From contig CAYGSU010000011.1 of NCBI GenBank assembly GCA_964352715.1, positions 1 through 64,000 of the forward strand: 64,000 nt of DNA, given 5' to 3'. Source of the stretch: JAVKBW01 sp964352715. GTDB lineage: Bacteria; Pseudomonadota; Alphaproteobacteria; UBA8366; Aestuariispiraceae. Positions 43,306 through 52,251 of the stretch are shown here, piece after piece. The notes under the pieces were generated by a model. The model did no database searches. It saw only the letters and a list, made by a program, of their open reading frames with translations, and had not been told where the DNA came from. The first letter of the stretch is position 1. Each line of letters starts with the position of its first letter. The translations under genes and the position numbers were made by a program.

Positions 43306-44627
43306 AGCGTGCCCAGATTCCATCGCTGGTGCGGCTGATAGTCCAGCCGCTCCGCAAGCAGGTTACGGGCGATATCATGCCGACCATCCGCCAAAGCAGC
43401 GGTTACGGTCAGCCGGTCGAACAGATCGCGCTGTGCCCTGCTGCCGCCAACCAGATAAAACGAATCGCGCACCGGCAACAGCCGGTCCAGCGCTTTGCCG
43501 GGTCTGTCCGCCGCCAGATCGAACAACGCATCGGCCAGTGGCAAACCCACGCAATCGGTAATGCTTGATTGGGTCTCGTCGGTTCCCGTCGCATAGGTTG
43601 CCATGGAATCCCGCATTTCCGAGGCAAGCGCCATCCGGTCAGTCCTGATCAGGGCCAGCAGGTAATGCAGGTCGGCGAATACCAGCCGGTGATCGTGAAT
43701 GCGACCCGCCGCCTTTTCCGACAGGGCGACCCAGCGGTCGCCGACATCAACGCCCGCATTCTCAAGCCGCCATAACAGGGCGACGCCGTTCGACACATCC
43801 AGATAATCGTCCGACTCGTCTGTCCAGACCCGGCTGTCATAGTGCGCAAGCGCACCGCCATGATCTTCCAGTTCAACGTAGAAAAGCGCCCGGTGCCATT
43901 CCGCATGAAAACGGAAATTGTGAATTGCCGACCAGTTGCCGGAAAGATGGTCGAGAAATTCTGCGCCCTCCTGCGGTCGTGCCTGCATTTCGCAGACATG
44001 CGCAACCGCGTGGGCGGCCCAGATATCCGCCGGGTCGATTTCCACAGCCTTGCGGCCGGCGGCTTCCGCCCGGTCATAGGCGCCGGTTTCCTCCAGCGTG
44101 AAAGCGTAGTTGCCCAGCATGAACCCGTAACCCGGGTCCGTGTCATTCCATGCATGGAGCAATCTAGCCATTGTCTTGCGCATGCCTTCGGCATCGCCCA
44201 GATAGAACAGATTGAAATGCGCAAATTTCGATGCCAGCACGTCGCGCGGGTATACCAGCAATAGACGCTGCCAGACATGCACAGCGCCGCGCATATCGCC
44301 GGACACCCATTTGTCGATGGCGATCAGGTGCTGTTTTTCCTGTTCGGTTCCGCCATCACCCTGCGCCAGCAAGGTCCGCGCCGTTGTCACAGACTTCGCC
44401 GCCCTCGCATCCATCGAAGACAGGGCGAACATTTTCAGGAAGCCGGCTTTCGCCACATGCGCCATCGGCATATCCGGGTCATGCGCAAAAACGGCCTTCA
44501 GACTGTCGCCGACATCGACGCGCATGGCCAGATAGTTGAGAACGGTTATTTCAAAAAGGCGAAGGGTTTCGGCATTCCGGGCCGTCCAGTCGTTTCCCCA
44601 GCAATCGGTTTGAACCGTCACCGGCAT
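43278..44627 (-). CDS. Tetratricopeptide-repeat protein, TTC38-like
   Basis: A 449-residue, mostly helical protein resembling the TTC38 family. Repeats with TPR-like spacing are visible (AHVAKAGFLKMFALSSMDARA, AWAAHAVAHVCEM-type segment near residue 230, and LFYLGDAEGMRKTMARLLHAW). The conserved stretch HAVAHVCEMQARPQEGAEFL is typical. The function of TTC38 proteins is not established. It starts seven bases after the aroC stop, so it belongs to the fabI-aroC transcript. Confidence 0.85.
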   Translation of the reverse strand: MPVTVQTDCWGNDWTARNAETLRLFEITVLNYLAMRVDVGDSLKAVFAHDPDMPMAHVAKAGFLKMFALSSMDARAAKSVTTARTLLAQGDGGTEQEKQHLIAIDKWVSGDMRGAVHVWQRLLLVYPRDVLASKFAHFNLFYLGDAEGMRKTMARLLHAWNDTDPGYGFMLGNYAFTLEETGAYDRAEAAGRKAVEIDPADIWAAHAVAHVCEMQARPQEGAEFLDHLSGNWSAIHNFRFHAEWHRALFYVELEDHGGALAHYDSRVWTDESDDYLDVSNGVALLWRLENAGVDVGDRWVALSEKAAGRIHDHRLVFADLHYLLALIRTDRMALASEMRDSMATYATGTDETQSSITDCVGLPLADALFDLAADRPGKALDRLLPVRDSFYLVGGSRAQRDLFDRLTVTAALADGRHDIARNLLAERLDYQPHQRWNLGTLQALDAATA

Positions 44628-44634
44628 CTTCCCG

Positions 44635-45723
44635 TCACAGACCGCACTGGCCGCGATGGCGCAGAAGTTGATCCGCCAGCACCACCGCCATCATGGCTTC
44701 GCCAACCGGAACCGCCCGGATGCCGACGCAGGGATCGTGCCTACCCTTGGTCAGTATTTCGGTCGCCTGCAGGTTCTTGTCGACCGTCTTTCGCGGCGTC
44801 AGGATAGAACTCGTCGGCTTTACGGCAAACCGGCAGACGATCTGCTGACCTGTCGATATGCCGCCCAGCACGCCGCCGGCCTTGTTTGAGCAGAACACCG
44901 GCTTGCCGTCAGGGCCCGGTTCCATTTCATCGGCATTTTCCTCACCGGTCAGTTCGGCCGATGCGAACCCGGCGCCGATTTCGACGCCCTTCACCGCGTT
45001 GATGCTCATCATCGCTTTCGCCAGTTCGGAATCCATCTTGTCGTAGATCGGCGATCCCAGACCCGCCGGAATGCCATCAGCCACAACCTCGATAACCGCG
45101 CCAATGGAGGACCCGGCCTTGCGGATACCGTCGAGATAGGTTTCCCACTCGGCGGCCATTTTCTCGTCCGGGCACCAGAACGGATTTTTCTCTATCGTGG
45201 CCCAGTCCCAGCGGCTGCGGTCAATTTTGTGCGGCCCGATCTGCACCAGCGCCGCGCGGATCGAAACATCTTTGCCGAGAATGCTGTGCAGAACCCTGCG
45301 GGCGACGCCACCGGCAGCAACCCGGCTGGCAGTTTCCCGCGCCGATGAGCGTCCACCGCCGCGATGGTCGCGGATGCCGTATTTCTGCCAATAGGTATAG
45401 TCGGCATGACCGGGTCGAAATTTTTCGACGATATCGCCATAGTCCTTCGACCGCTGGTCGGTGTTCTCGATCATCAGACTGATCGGCGTGCCGGTGGTCA
45501 GCCCGTCGAAAACCCCGGAAAGAATGCGAACTTCGTCGGCTTCCTTGCGTTGGGTGACGAATTTCGATTGGCCGGGTTTGCGCCGGTTCAGCCAGACCTG
45601 GATATCCTTCTCGGACAAGGGGATACCGGGCGGCGTGCCGTCAATGACACAGCCGATGGCCGGCCCGTGGCTTTCACCCCAGGTCGTGAACCGAAACAGA
45701 TGTCCGTATGCGTTTGACGCCAT
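44635..45723 (-). CDS. aroC: Chorismate synthase
   Basis: A 362-residue enzyme that makes chorismate from EPSP using reduced FMN, the last step of the shikimate pathway. Signature segments are GESHGPAIGCVIDGTPPG near the N-terminus, YRPGHADYTYWQKYG-like motif (FRPGHADYTYWQKYG), GGGRSSARETASRVAAG and KPTSSILTPRKTVD with RHDPCVGIRAVPVGEAM. Length is normal. It lies 18 bases downstream of fabI and seven upstream of the TPR gene on the same strand. Confidence 0.96.
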   Translation of the reverse strand: MASNAYGHLFRFTTWGESHGPAIGCVIDGTPPGIPLSEKDIQVWLNRRKPGQSKFVTQRKEADEVRILSGVFDGLTTGTPISLMIENTDQRSKDYGDIVEKFRPGHADYTYWQKYGIRDHRGGGRSSARETASRVAAGGVARRVLHSILGKDVSIRAALVQIGPHKIDRSRWDWATIEKNPFWCPDEKMAAEWETYLDGIRKAGSSIGAVIEVVADGIPAGLGSPIYDKMDSELAKAMMSINAVKGVEIGAGFASAELTGEENADEMEPGPDGKPVFCSNKAGGVLGGISTGQQIVCRFAVKPTSSILTPRKTVDKNLQATEILTKGRHDPCVGIRAVPVGEAMMAVVLADQLLRHRGQCGL

Positions 45724-45741
45724 TGTGGCTTCCCAAGCGGC

Positions 45742-46587
45742 CTAGACGCTTTTGGCGCCCTTTAGCGAGCCAAGCAGCGCGGATACTTCTTCCGCCGCAT
45801 CGACAGCAACCATACCGACCGTGTGGTATCCGCAATCCACATGATGCACTTCACCGGTCACCCCGCCGGATAGATCCGACAGCAGATACAGGCCTGCCCC
45901 GCCAACATCTTCGATCGTGACATTGCGCCGCAATGGCGAGTTCAGTTCATTCCATTTCAGGATATACCGGAAATCGCCGATACCGCTTGCCGCCAGCGTC
46001 TTGATCGGTCCGGCGGAAATCGCATTCACCCGCACACCGGCATTACCCATATCAACGGCAAGATACCGCACGCTTGCTTCAAGCGCCGCTTTTGCAACGC
46101 CCATGACGTTGTAATGCGGCATCACCCGTTCAGCACCGTAATAGGTCAGCGTCACAATCGAACCACCCGGCTGCATCAGGGGCGCCGCCCGCTGGGCGAT
46201 AGCCGTCAGCGAATAACAGGAGATATCCATGGTTCGCAGAAAATTATTGCGGGATGTCGCCAGATACTGGCCTTTCAATTCATCCTTGTCGGAAAACGCG
46301 ATGGCGTGAACCAGAAAATCCAGCCCACCCCAGCGGTTCTTAACCTGCTCGAACACTTCGTCGATACTGGAATCATTGGTTACGTCACAATTGACGAGAA
46401 AAGAGGAGCCGATGGATTCCGCCAGCGGTCGCACGCGTTTTTCAAGCGCTTCGCCCTGATAGGTAAAACCCAGTGTCGCCCCCTGCGCCGCTACTGCTTT
46501 TGCGATCCCCCAGGCGATCGAACGATCATTGGCAACGCCCATTACGAGCCCGCGCTTTCCATGCATAAGCGGCGCAGAATCTGTCAT
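45742..46587 (-). CDS. fabI: Enoyl-[acyl-carrier-protein] reductase (NADH)
   Basis: A 281-residue SDR-type FabI from ATG 46587, with GAGGG seven bases upstream. It reduces trans-2-enoyl-ACP in fatty-acid elongation. Motifs are VMGVANDRSIAWGIAKA (cofactor site with the FabI-specific loop), HAIAFSDKDELKG, and the catalytic Tyr-x6-Lys in PHYNVMGVAKAAL. LAASGIGDFRYI is the substrate loop. It is the first gene of the operon with aroC and the TPR gene and is divergent from the YihY gene. Confidence 0.95.
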   Translation of the reverse strand: MTDSAPLMHGKRGLVMGVANDRSIAWGIAKAVAAQGATLGFTYQGEALEKRVRPLAESIGSSFLVNCDVTNDSSIDEVFEQVKNRWGGLDFLVHAIAFSDKDELKGQYLATSRNNFLRTMDISCYSLTAIAQRAAPLMQPGGSIVTLTYYGAERVMPHYNVMGVAKAALEASVRYLAVDMGNAGVRVNAISAGPIKTLAASGIGDFRYILKWNELNSPLRRNVTIEDVGGAGLYLLSDLSGGVTGEVHHVDCGYHTVGMVAVDAAEEVSALLGSLKGAKSV

Positions 46588-46766
46588 CAACGAGCCCTCA
46601 AAGTTATGCTATTATTTCAACCGGGTAGGACAGCCATCCTACACGAGTCCACCGAACGGTCAAACGATGTAGAGGACGTTACGGCAGGGCAAACCGACCG
46701 CCTAACTTGGGTTTTCTTGCAATTCGTCGTACCTTTAAACAGCGATGGGCAGAAAAGGTACTTACG

Positions 46767-48224
46767 ATGGAGGCTGATTCCGGTTCCGGCTCGACTCCGC
46801 AGAAAAACCTGAGCAAGGCGGAACAAACATCGCGCCGACGGACGAAGCTGTTGCGTTCGGCGCGCGGTATCGAGAACTGGCGTTTTCTGGTCTATGTCGC
46901 TGACCGATTCATGCACGACAATTGCCAGCAGCGCGCAGCTGCGCTGACCTTTACCTCGTTGCTGGCCGTTGTCCCGATGCTGGCCGTCAGTTTCGCCATC
47001 TTTGCGGCTTTTCCCGCCTATGCACGAATGCGCGATCAGGTGCAGGCCTTTCTGTTCGAGAACCTGGTGCCGCATGTCGGCGCTTCCCTGCATACCTATC
47101 TTGAAGACTTCACGGCGCAGACCGGCAAGCTGACCACCGTGGGCGTGGTCTTTCTGGCACTGTCGGCCGTCATGCTGATGGTCAGCGTCAGCAACACGTT
47201 CAACCATATCTGGCGGGTCAGGCAGACCCGGTCCGTGATCGCGCGCATGGTTACATTCTGGGCGATGATCACGTTGATGCCCCTTCTCTTCGGCGCCAGC
47301 CTTTCGATCAGCAGCTATCTTTTTGCCGCATCGGAAACGGCAGGCAGCGCCCCGCCGCCGGAGTTTCTGTCGAATGTCGGCTTTCTTGTGCCCTTCGTCC
47401 TCCAGGCGATCGGATTTTCCGCCGTCTTCCTGCTGATGCCGAACTACCCGGTCCGGCGCAGCGATGCGGTGATCGGCGGCCTTATCGCAAGCACATTGTT
47501 CGAACTTTTGAAGGAAGGGTTCGGTCTCTACATCACCTCTTTCCCGACCTACCAGACGATATACGGCGCGATGGCCACGATCCCGATTTTTCTGGTCTGG
47601 GTCTATCTTGTCTGGATTGTGGTTCTGGTTTCTGCCGAACTGACCGCTGCAATTCCCGAATGGCAAGCCGGCACACGGCGGGTTCGCCGCCGGGACCTTG
47701 CCCCGCTGGCCAGAATGCTGGCGGCGTTGGGCATTCTGGCGGCCTTGCGTGAGAAATCCATCGACGGCGGCGGGCTCAGCCCTCGGCGACTGCTGCGCGA
47801 CACCGGGTTGCGTCCTGACGATTTCGCCGAAGCGTCGCATTTCCTGAAGAAACACAATTACATAACGCGTGGGGAAAAACGCGAATGGCTGCTGTGTCGC
47901 GACCTGAGCACGGTTACAGTCTACGATCTCTATACCGATCTTGACTTAGGATTCGATCATCCGATCCGGGTCCGTCTGTTGCAAAAGGCCTGGGCGCGAC
48001 GGTTTTCCGAGCTGAAGGAAGAACTGCACGGCCTGTCGAGTGAAACGCTGGCGATGACGCTAGAGGACCTGCTGGCGCCGGCAACGCCGGGCGAACGGCA
48101 TGCCGTCAGCAATGATGACATAGACGAGGAAGACGATCGGGAAGAGAACAAAAAAGAACGTCGTTACGGGCGAGCGCGTATTCTGGCGCTGCTCGGCATC
48201 GGTGCGCTGAGCGCCGGATCCTAG
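46767..48224 (+). CDS. YihY/BrkB-family membrane protein
   Basis: A 485-residue membrane protein from ATG 46767, with AAGG nine bases upstream; a TTG-started longer form at 46707 is less likely. The family core starts at CQQRAAALTFTSLLAVVPML and has six hydrophobic segments; YPVRRSDAVIGGLIASTLFELLK and GAMATIPIFLVWVYLVWIVV are typical. The C-terminal 170 residues contain a winged-helix-like part (SPRRLLRDTGLRPDDFAEAS) and an acidic/basic tail, absent in short homologues. Old labels call this ribonuclease BN, which is wrong for the family. Function unknown. Confidence 0.9.
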   Translation: MEADSGSGSTPQKNLSKAEQTSRRRTKLLRSARGIENWRFLVYVADRFMHDNCQQRAAALTFTSLLAVVPMLAVSFAIFAAFPAYARMRDQVQAFLFENLVPHVGASLHTYLEDFTAQTGKLTTVGVVFLALSAVMLMVSVSNTFNHIWRVRQTRSVIARMVTFWAMITLMPLLFGASLSISSYLFAASETAGSAPPPEFLSNVGFLVPFVLQAIGFSAVFLLMPNYPVRRSDAVIGGLIASTLFELLKEGFGLYITSFPTYQTIYGAMATIPIFLVWVYLVWIVVLVSAELTAAIPEWQAGTRRVRRRDLAPLARMLAALGILAALREKSIDGGGLSPRRLLRDTGLRPDDFAEASHFLKKHNYITRGEKREWLLCRDLSTVTVYDLYTDLDLGFDHPIRVRLLQKAWARRFSELKEELHGLSSETLAMTLEDLLAPATPGERHAVSNDDIDEEDDREENKKERRYGRARILALLGIGALSAGS

Positions 48225-48243
48225 GAACTGTTGCGAGCCACGG

Positions 48244-49170
48244 CTAGGTGATTAGCCCGGATTTCCGGCGGACGTCATATTCGAAATCCTTCGACCAGTT
48301 CTCGACAAATTCGATAAGGTCCGGGTCCGGTTTGTCGGGCAGCATGATTTTCAGCTTAATGTACTGATCGCCCGGCCCGCCCTTGCGCGGAACCACACCC
48401 TTTCCTTTCAGTCTGAGCGACGTACCGGTATTTGCGCCTTTCGGCACGGTAACGGTGACTGGGCCGTGGATCGTCGGCACTGTAATCTTTGCGCCCAGAA
48501 CGGCTTCACCCAACGTGACCGGAATATCGACAAAGATATCCAACCCGTCGCGTTCATAGAATTTGTGCGGATCGACCTGAACTTCGACAAAAGCGTCGCC
48601 TGTTTCGCCGCCGCCCATGCCCGGCATGCCCTGCTGTTTCAGGCGCAGGGTCTGGCCGTTTTCGGTTCCCGGCGGAATGTCCACGTCGATGGTCTTGCCG
48701 TCATACAGCTTGATGCGGCGACGGACACCCAGCACCGATTCCTCGAACGGTATCCGAACGGTATAGCTGACATCCTTGCCGCGCATGCTGGCCGTACGCG
48801 TCCGCGCGCCGCGCCGGCGACCGAACAGATCGCCAAACAGGTCGTCTGCATCGGCCTCAAAGCCGCCAAACCCGCCGGCGAAACCGCCACCACCGCCGCC
48901 ACCGCCCGGTTGCGCGCTTCGGGTGCCGAAACCGAAATTCCGGCGCGGCGATCCGTCGGCATTGATTTCGCCGCGATCAAATTTCTGCCGTTGAGCGGCA
49001 TCGCTGAGAAGATGGTAGGCGGCCGTCACTTCCTTGAAGCGCTGCTCGACAATCTTGTCACCCGGATTGACGTCCGGGTGAAGTTCCTTTGCTAGAGAAC
49101 GATAAGCCTTTTTGATGTCCGCCTGCCCGGCGCCTTTTTCAACACCGAGCACGTCGTAGGGATTCTTCAT
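48244..49170 (-). CDS. DnaJ-like co-chaperone (CbpA type)
   Basis: About 308 residues from ATG 49170 (MKNPYDVLGV); ATG 49188 gives six more. The J domain (residues 1-70) keeps the HPD motif in LAKELHPDVNPGDK. A Gly/Phe-rich linker follows (GGGGGGGFAGGFGGFEADA), then two DnaJ C-terminal beta domains (VRIPFEESVLGVRRRI, DIPVTLGEAVLGAKI). The zinc-finger of classical DnaJ is absent, as in CbpA. It stimulates DnaK. The upstream gene encodes a small lipoprotein on the same strand, with a hairpin between. Confidence 0.92.
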   Translation of the reverse strand: MKNPYDVLGVEKGAGQADIKKAYRSLAKELHPDVNPGDKIVEQRFKEVTAAYHLLSDAAQRQKFDRGEINADGSPRRNFGFGTRSAQPGGGGGGGGFAGGFGGFEADADDLFGDLFGRRRGARTRTASMRGKDVSYTVRIPFEESVLGVRRRIKLYDGKTIDVDIPPGTENGQTLRLKQQGMPGMGGGETGDAFVEVQVDPHKFYERDGLDIFVDIPVTLGEAVLGAKITVPTIHGPVTVTVPKGANTGTSLRLKGKGVVPRKGGPGDQYIKLKIMLPDKPDPDLIEFVENWSKDFEYDVRRKSGLIT

Positions 49171-49205
49171 CCGTTCACTGACCGCCATAAGTTCAACCAA
49201 TCGCA

Positions 49206-49238
49206 AGCGCTGGCGCCGACAAACCGACGCCAGTCGCT
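49206..49238 (-). terminator. Hairpin after the glycine-zipper lipoprotein gene
   Basis: On the minus strand an imperfect stem (AGCGACTGGCG / CGCCAGCGCT with a bulge, one mismatch) lies 22 bases downstream of the lipoprotein stop and before the DnaJ-like start. No T-run follows, so termination is uncertain. Confidence 0.4.
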
Positions 49239-49259
49239 ATACGAATGTTACCTTGTACC

Positions 49260-49733
49260 CTACGAATTGACGATCTTCCAAGACCCATCGGGCTGCCGGC
49301 ATGCTGTACCGTAGGCTTCCTGCTCTTCTCCGCCGACATCAACGGTCTGGCGGTATTCGCGGCAATATTCGCCGGAAGATGCCTGATAGGTGTTCGTCGG
49401 CGTTACCGTGCCGGAATTCCCGGTATCCGGATTGCTCCATGTGGAGGTAGCACCGGTTTTTGTGTGCTCAAGGGATGCTTCGGTCGTCTGCGCCATCTGC
49501 TGTTTGTCGACTTCGTCGAGACCGCGTCCGATTTCAGACCCGACAATCGCGCCGAGCAGCACACCCGCACCGGTTGCCCAGAGACGGCCGGAACCGCCAC
49601 CGACCTGCGAGCCCAAAAGGCCACCCAGGACTGCGCCGCCCAGACCGCCAACCGTTTGTTTGGTTCCCTGCTGGGCACACGCGGATGCCATAAACAGGAC
49701 AACCACAACTGCGGCGATGTTTCTCAAGGTCAT
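49260..49733 (-). CDS. Glycine-zipper outer-membrane lipoprotein (17 kDa antigen/Rick_17kDa type)
   Basis: A 157-residue lipoprotein. The signal sequence LRNIAAVVVVLFMASAC ends in a Cys (residue 19) that is the likely lipid anchor. A glycine-zipper pair (GGLGGAVLGGLLGSQVGG and GAGVLLGAIVGSEIGRG) fits the 17 kDa surface-antigen family. The C-terminal part has a conserved pair of Cys (EYCREYRQT and GTACRQPDGSW). Such proteins sit in the outer membrane or peptidoglycan side. Divergent from pdxH. Confidence 0.86.
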   Translation of the reverse strand: MTLRNIAAVVVVLFMASACAQQGTKQTVGGLGGAVLGGLLGSQVGGGSGRLWATGAGVLLGAIVGSEIGRGLDEVDKQQMAQTTEASLEHTKTGATSTWSNPDTGNSGTVTPTNTYQASSGEYCREYRQTVDVGGEEQEAYGTACRQPDGSWKIVNS

Positions 49734-49920
49734 TCGATAGTCCTTTCAAACAGTTTAAAAATACTAAGATCATGCAGCCTTGCGAAGCAAGCCGTCGGTC
49801 TATACTTCCGTGAGGAAGCGGACACGTTTATTGACAATCACATAGAGAGCCTACCTGATTGTTTCAATGACGGTGATCACATGACCGGACGCAACTATCA
49901 CCTCGAATTGTGGCAATAGA

Positions 49921-50517
49921 ATGACCGATATTCTCGAACGATCCCCCTTCGATGTCTTTGCGGACTGGATGGAAGACGCAAAGAAATCGGAAGTAAACGA
50001 CCCCAATGCCGTCGCTGTCGCAACAGCCGGAGCGGACGGGCAACCGGCTGTGCGCATGGTGTTGCTGAAGGATTACGATGAGCACGGTTTCGTCTTTTAC
50101 ACCAATCTGGAAAGCAACAAGGGGCGCGATCTGGCCGCGAATCCGAAAGCTGCCATGCTGTTTCACTGGAAAAGCCTGCGCCGACAGGTTCGCATAGAAG
50201 GACCGGTATCGCCGGTCACGGCCGAGGAAGCCGACGCCTATTTCGCCAGCCGGGCCCGCGGCAGCCAGATCGGCGCCTGGGCAAGCCAGCAATCCCGGCC
50301 AATGGCGGGCCGGTTCGACCTCGAAAAACGGATCGCCACAACCACCGCCAAATACGGACTTGGCGCCGTGCCCCGACCGCCGCACTGGTCGGGTTTCAGG
50401 GTTGCGCCGGTTCGCATTGAATTCTGGCAGGACGGCGCTTTCCGCCTGCATGACCGGTGGATATTTCGGCGCACGGATGCCAGCCAGGATTGGATAACAG
50501 AACGGCTGTTCCCGTGA
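49921..50517 (+). CDS. pdxH: Pyridoxamine 5'-phosphate oxidase
   Basis: A 198-residue FMN enzyme that oxidises pyridoxine or pyridoxamine 5'-phosphate to PLP. Signatures are PAVRMVLLKDYDEHGFVFYT and NPKAAMLFHWKSLRRQVRIEG for FMN binding, and the C-terminal RVAPVRIEFWQDG and FRLHDRWIFRR. The segment SQIGAWASQQSRP is also typical. Its stop overlaps the GTG start of the CDF transporter. PLP made here is needed by the several aminotransferases and ALA synthase in the window. Confidence 0.95.
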   Translation: MTDILERSPFDVFADWMEDAKKSEVNDPNAVAVATAGADGQPAVRMVLLKDYDEHGFVFYTNLESNKGRDLAANPKAAMLFHWKSLRRQVRIEGPVSPVTAEEADAYFASRARGSQIGAWASQQSRPMAGRFDLEKRIATTTAKYGLGAVPRPPHWSGFRVAPVRIEFWQDGAFRLHDRWIFRRTDASQDWITERLFP

Positions 50518-51476
50518 CGGAAACGAAAGACCCGAAAATCAGCACCGCTGTGGATTCGGTCAGCGTGCTGACCGGCGTGAGTAACGCAGCCGGCCACCGC
50601 CTCGCACGCCGCGCAACATACGCATCGGTGTTTGTCGCTTCGTTGCTGATTATCGTGAAAATGGGCGCCTGGGCAGAAACCGGTTCGGTATCGATCCTTT
50701 CAAGCCTTGTCGACAGCCTGCTGGATGCCTTCGCCTCGATCGTCACCCTGTTTGCGGTTCACCATTCGCTGACGCCGGCCGACAAGGAACACAGGTTTGG
50801 TCACGGTGCGGCAGAGCCGCTGGCGGCCCTGGCCCAGTCAGCCTTCATCACCGGGTCATCCATTCTGCTGCTGGTGCAGGCCGGCGAGCGGCTGCTGAAC
50901 CCGCGGGAAGTGCAATCAACCGGGCTCGGCGTTGCGGTCATGGTGTTTTCGATTGTGGCGACGCTGTTCCTGGTCGCCTTTCAGACCTATGTCATCCGCA
51001 AATCCGCCAGCCTTGCGATCAGGGCAGACAGCGTACACTACAAGGGCGACCTTCTGGCAAATATCGGGGTCATCTGCGCCATTCTGCTTACCGATCTGAT
51101 GGGGTGGGTCTATGCCGATCCGATTTTCGGTCTCGGCATTGCCATTTTCCTGATCTGGTCAGCAAAGTCCGTTGCGGCTGAAGCCTATGACATGCTGATG
51201 GACCGCGAATTGCCCGATGAGGAACGGAACCGGATCAAGGAAATCGCCCTCTGGCATTCTGACGTTCTAAGCATACATGATCTGAGGACGCGTCGGTCTG
51301 GCCCCTACCGCTTCATCCAGATGCATCTTGAATTCAACGGTCAGCTATCGTTGAACAGAACACATGCTGTCGCCGATGCCGTCGAACAGCAAATCATGTC
51401 GGAATTCTCCGGAGCGCAGGTTATCGTTCACCAGGATCCCGGCACACCGAACAAGGGAACCGAGCATGAGCAATGA
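50514..51476 (+). CDS. Cation diffusion facilitator (FieF/ZitB-like) metal exporter
   Basis: A 320-residue membrane protein starting at GTG 50514, overlapping the pdxH stop. Six membrane segments are expected; the metal-binding pairs are in LSSLVDSLLDAFASI and RADSVHYKGDLLANI (His and Asp), as in FieF. KEHRFGHGAAEPLAALAQ is the family loop. The cytoplasmic C-terminal domain (LSIHDLRTRRSGPYRFIQMH) is the usual dimer part. It exports zinc, iron or similar ions by proton exchange. A four-part run pdxH-CDF-SDR is translationally coupled. Confidence 0.93.
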   Translation: MTETKDPKISTAVDSVSVLTGVSNAAGHRLARRATYASVFVASLLIIVKMGAWAETGSVSILSSLVDSLLDAFASIVTLFAVHHSLTPADKEHRFGHGAAEPLAALAQSAFITGSSILLLVQAGERLLNPREVQSTGLGVAVMVFSIVATLFLVAFQTYVIRKSASLAIRADSVHYKGDLLANIGVICAILLTDLMGWVYADPIFGLGIAIFLIWSAKSVAAEAYDMLMDRELPDEERNRIKEIALWHSDVLSIHDLRTRRSGPYRFIQMHLEFNGQLSLNRTHAVADAVEQQIMSEFSGAQVIVHQDPGTPNKGTEHEQ

Positions 51477-52230
51477 CAAGACAGAGCAGTCGAAAACCCT
51501 GGTGCTGACAGGCGCCAGCCGGGGGATCGGCCATGCCACGGTCAAGCGGTTCTCGAAGGAAGGCTGGCGCATCATTTCCTGTTCGCGCGACGCCATTCCC
51601 GATGCCTGCAAGGCGGATCAGAACTGGGCCAAACATTTTTGCGTTGATCTTGCGGTACCGGAAGAGACCGAAGCCTTCATTACGGATGTCCTTGCCTTCC
51701 TGGACGGCGCGCCGCTGCATGCCCTTGTCAACAACGCCGCGGTATCACCGAAAACCGCCTTCAAGGAACGGCTGGGCTGCCTGAACGGTGACATGTCATC
51801 CTGGCGCAAGGTGTTCGAGCTGAACCTGTTTGCGCCGCTGGTGCTGAGCCGCGGTCTCGCCCCCGCCCTGACAAAGGGATCGAAAGCCGGTGGTGCCGCG
51901 ATCGTCAACATCACCTCAATTGCCGGCCACTCGGTTCATCCGTTCGCCGGTTCGGCTTATTCAACGTCGAAGGCGGCTCTTTCCGGCCTGACACGGGAAA
52001 TGGCAGAGGAGTTCGCCGAAATCGGCGTTCGGGTGAATGCCGTCGCGCCGGGCGAGATAGAGACAGAAATGATCAGTCAGGACTACGAGCCGCTTATTAC
52101 CCGCATTCCGCTGCAACGCATGGGCACGACGGATGAAGTCGCCGCAACGATATTCCAGCTTTGCAGCAGCGATTTTTCGTATGTCACGGGAACCGAGATT
52201 TTCGTAACCGGCGGCCAGCACGTTTACTAG
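51466..52230 (+). CDS. Short-chain dehydrogenase/reductase
   Basis: A 254-residue SDR from ATG 51466, which overlaps the end of the CDF gene by 11 bases. Nucleotide motif TGASRGIGHA at about 15-24, NNAAVSP, the catalytic Ser in VNITSIAGHS, and YSTSKAALSGL with the Tyr-x3-Lys pair. ETEM and the ending TGTEIFVTGGQHVY are typical. It oxidises or reduces an unknown alcohol or carbonyl with NAD(P). The substrate cannot be inferred from the neighbours. Confidence 0.9.
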   Translation: MSNDKTEQSKTLVLTGASRGIGHATVKRFSKEGWRIISCSRDAIPDACKADQNWAKHFCVDLAVPEETEAFITDVLAFLDGAPLHALVNNAAVSPKTAFKERLGCLNGDMSSWRKVFELNLFAPLVLSRGLAPALTKGSKAGGAAIVNITSIAGHSVHPFAGSAYSTSKAALSGLTREMAEEFAEIGVRVNAVAPGEIETEMISQDYEPLITRIPLQRMGTTDEVAATIFQLCSSDFSYVTGTEIFVTGGQHVY

Positions 52231-52251
52231 GCGACGCGGCGACAACCGTGC

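Noticed and set aside
46767..48224. Ribonuclease BN
   Set aside because: Old database label for YihY-family membrane proteins; no nuclease motif is seen.
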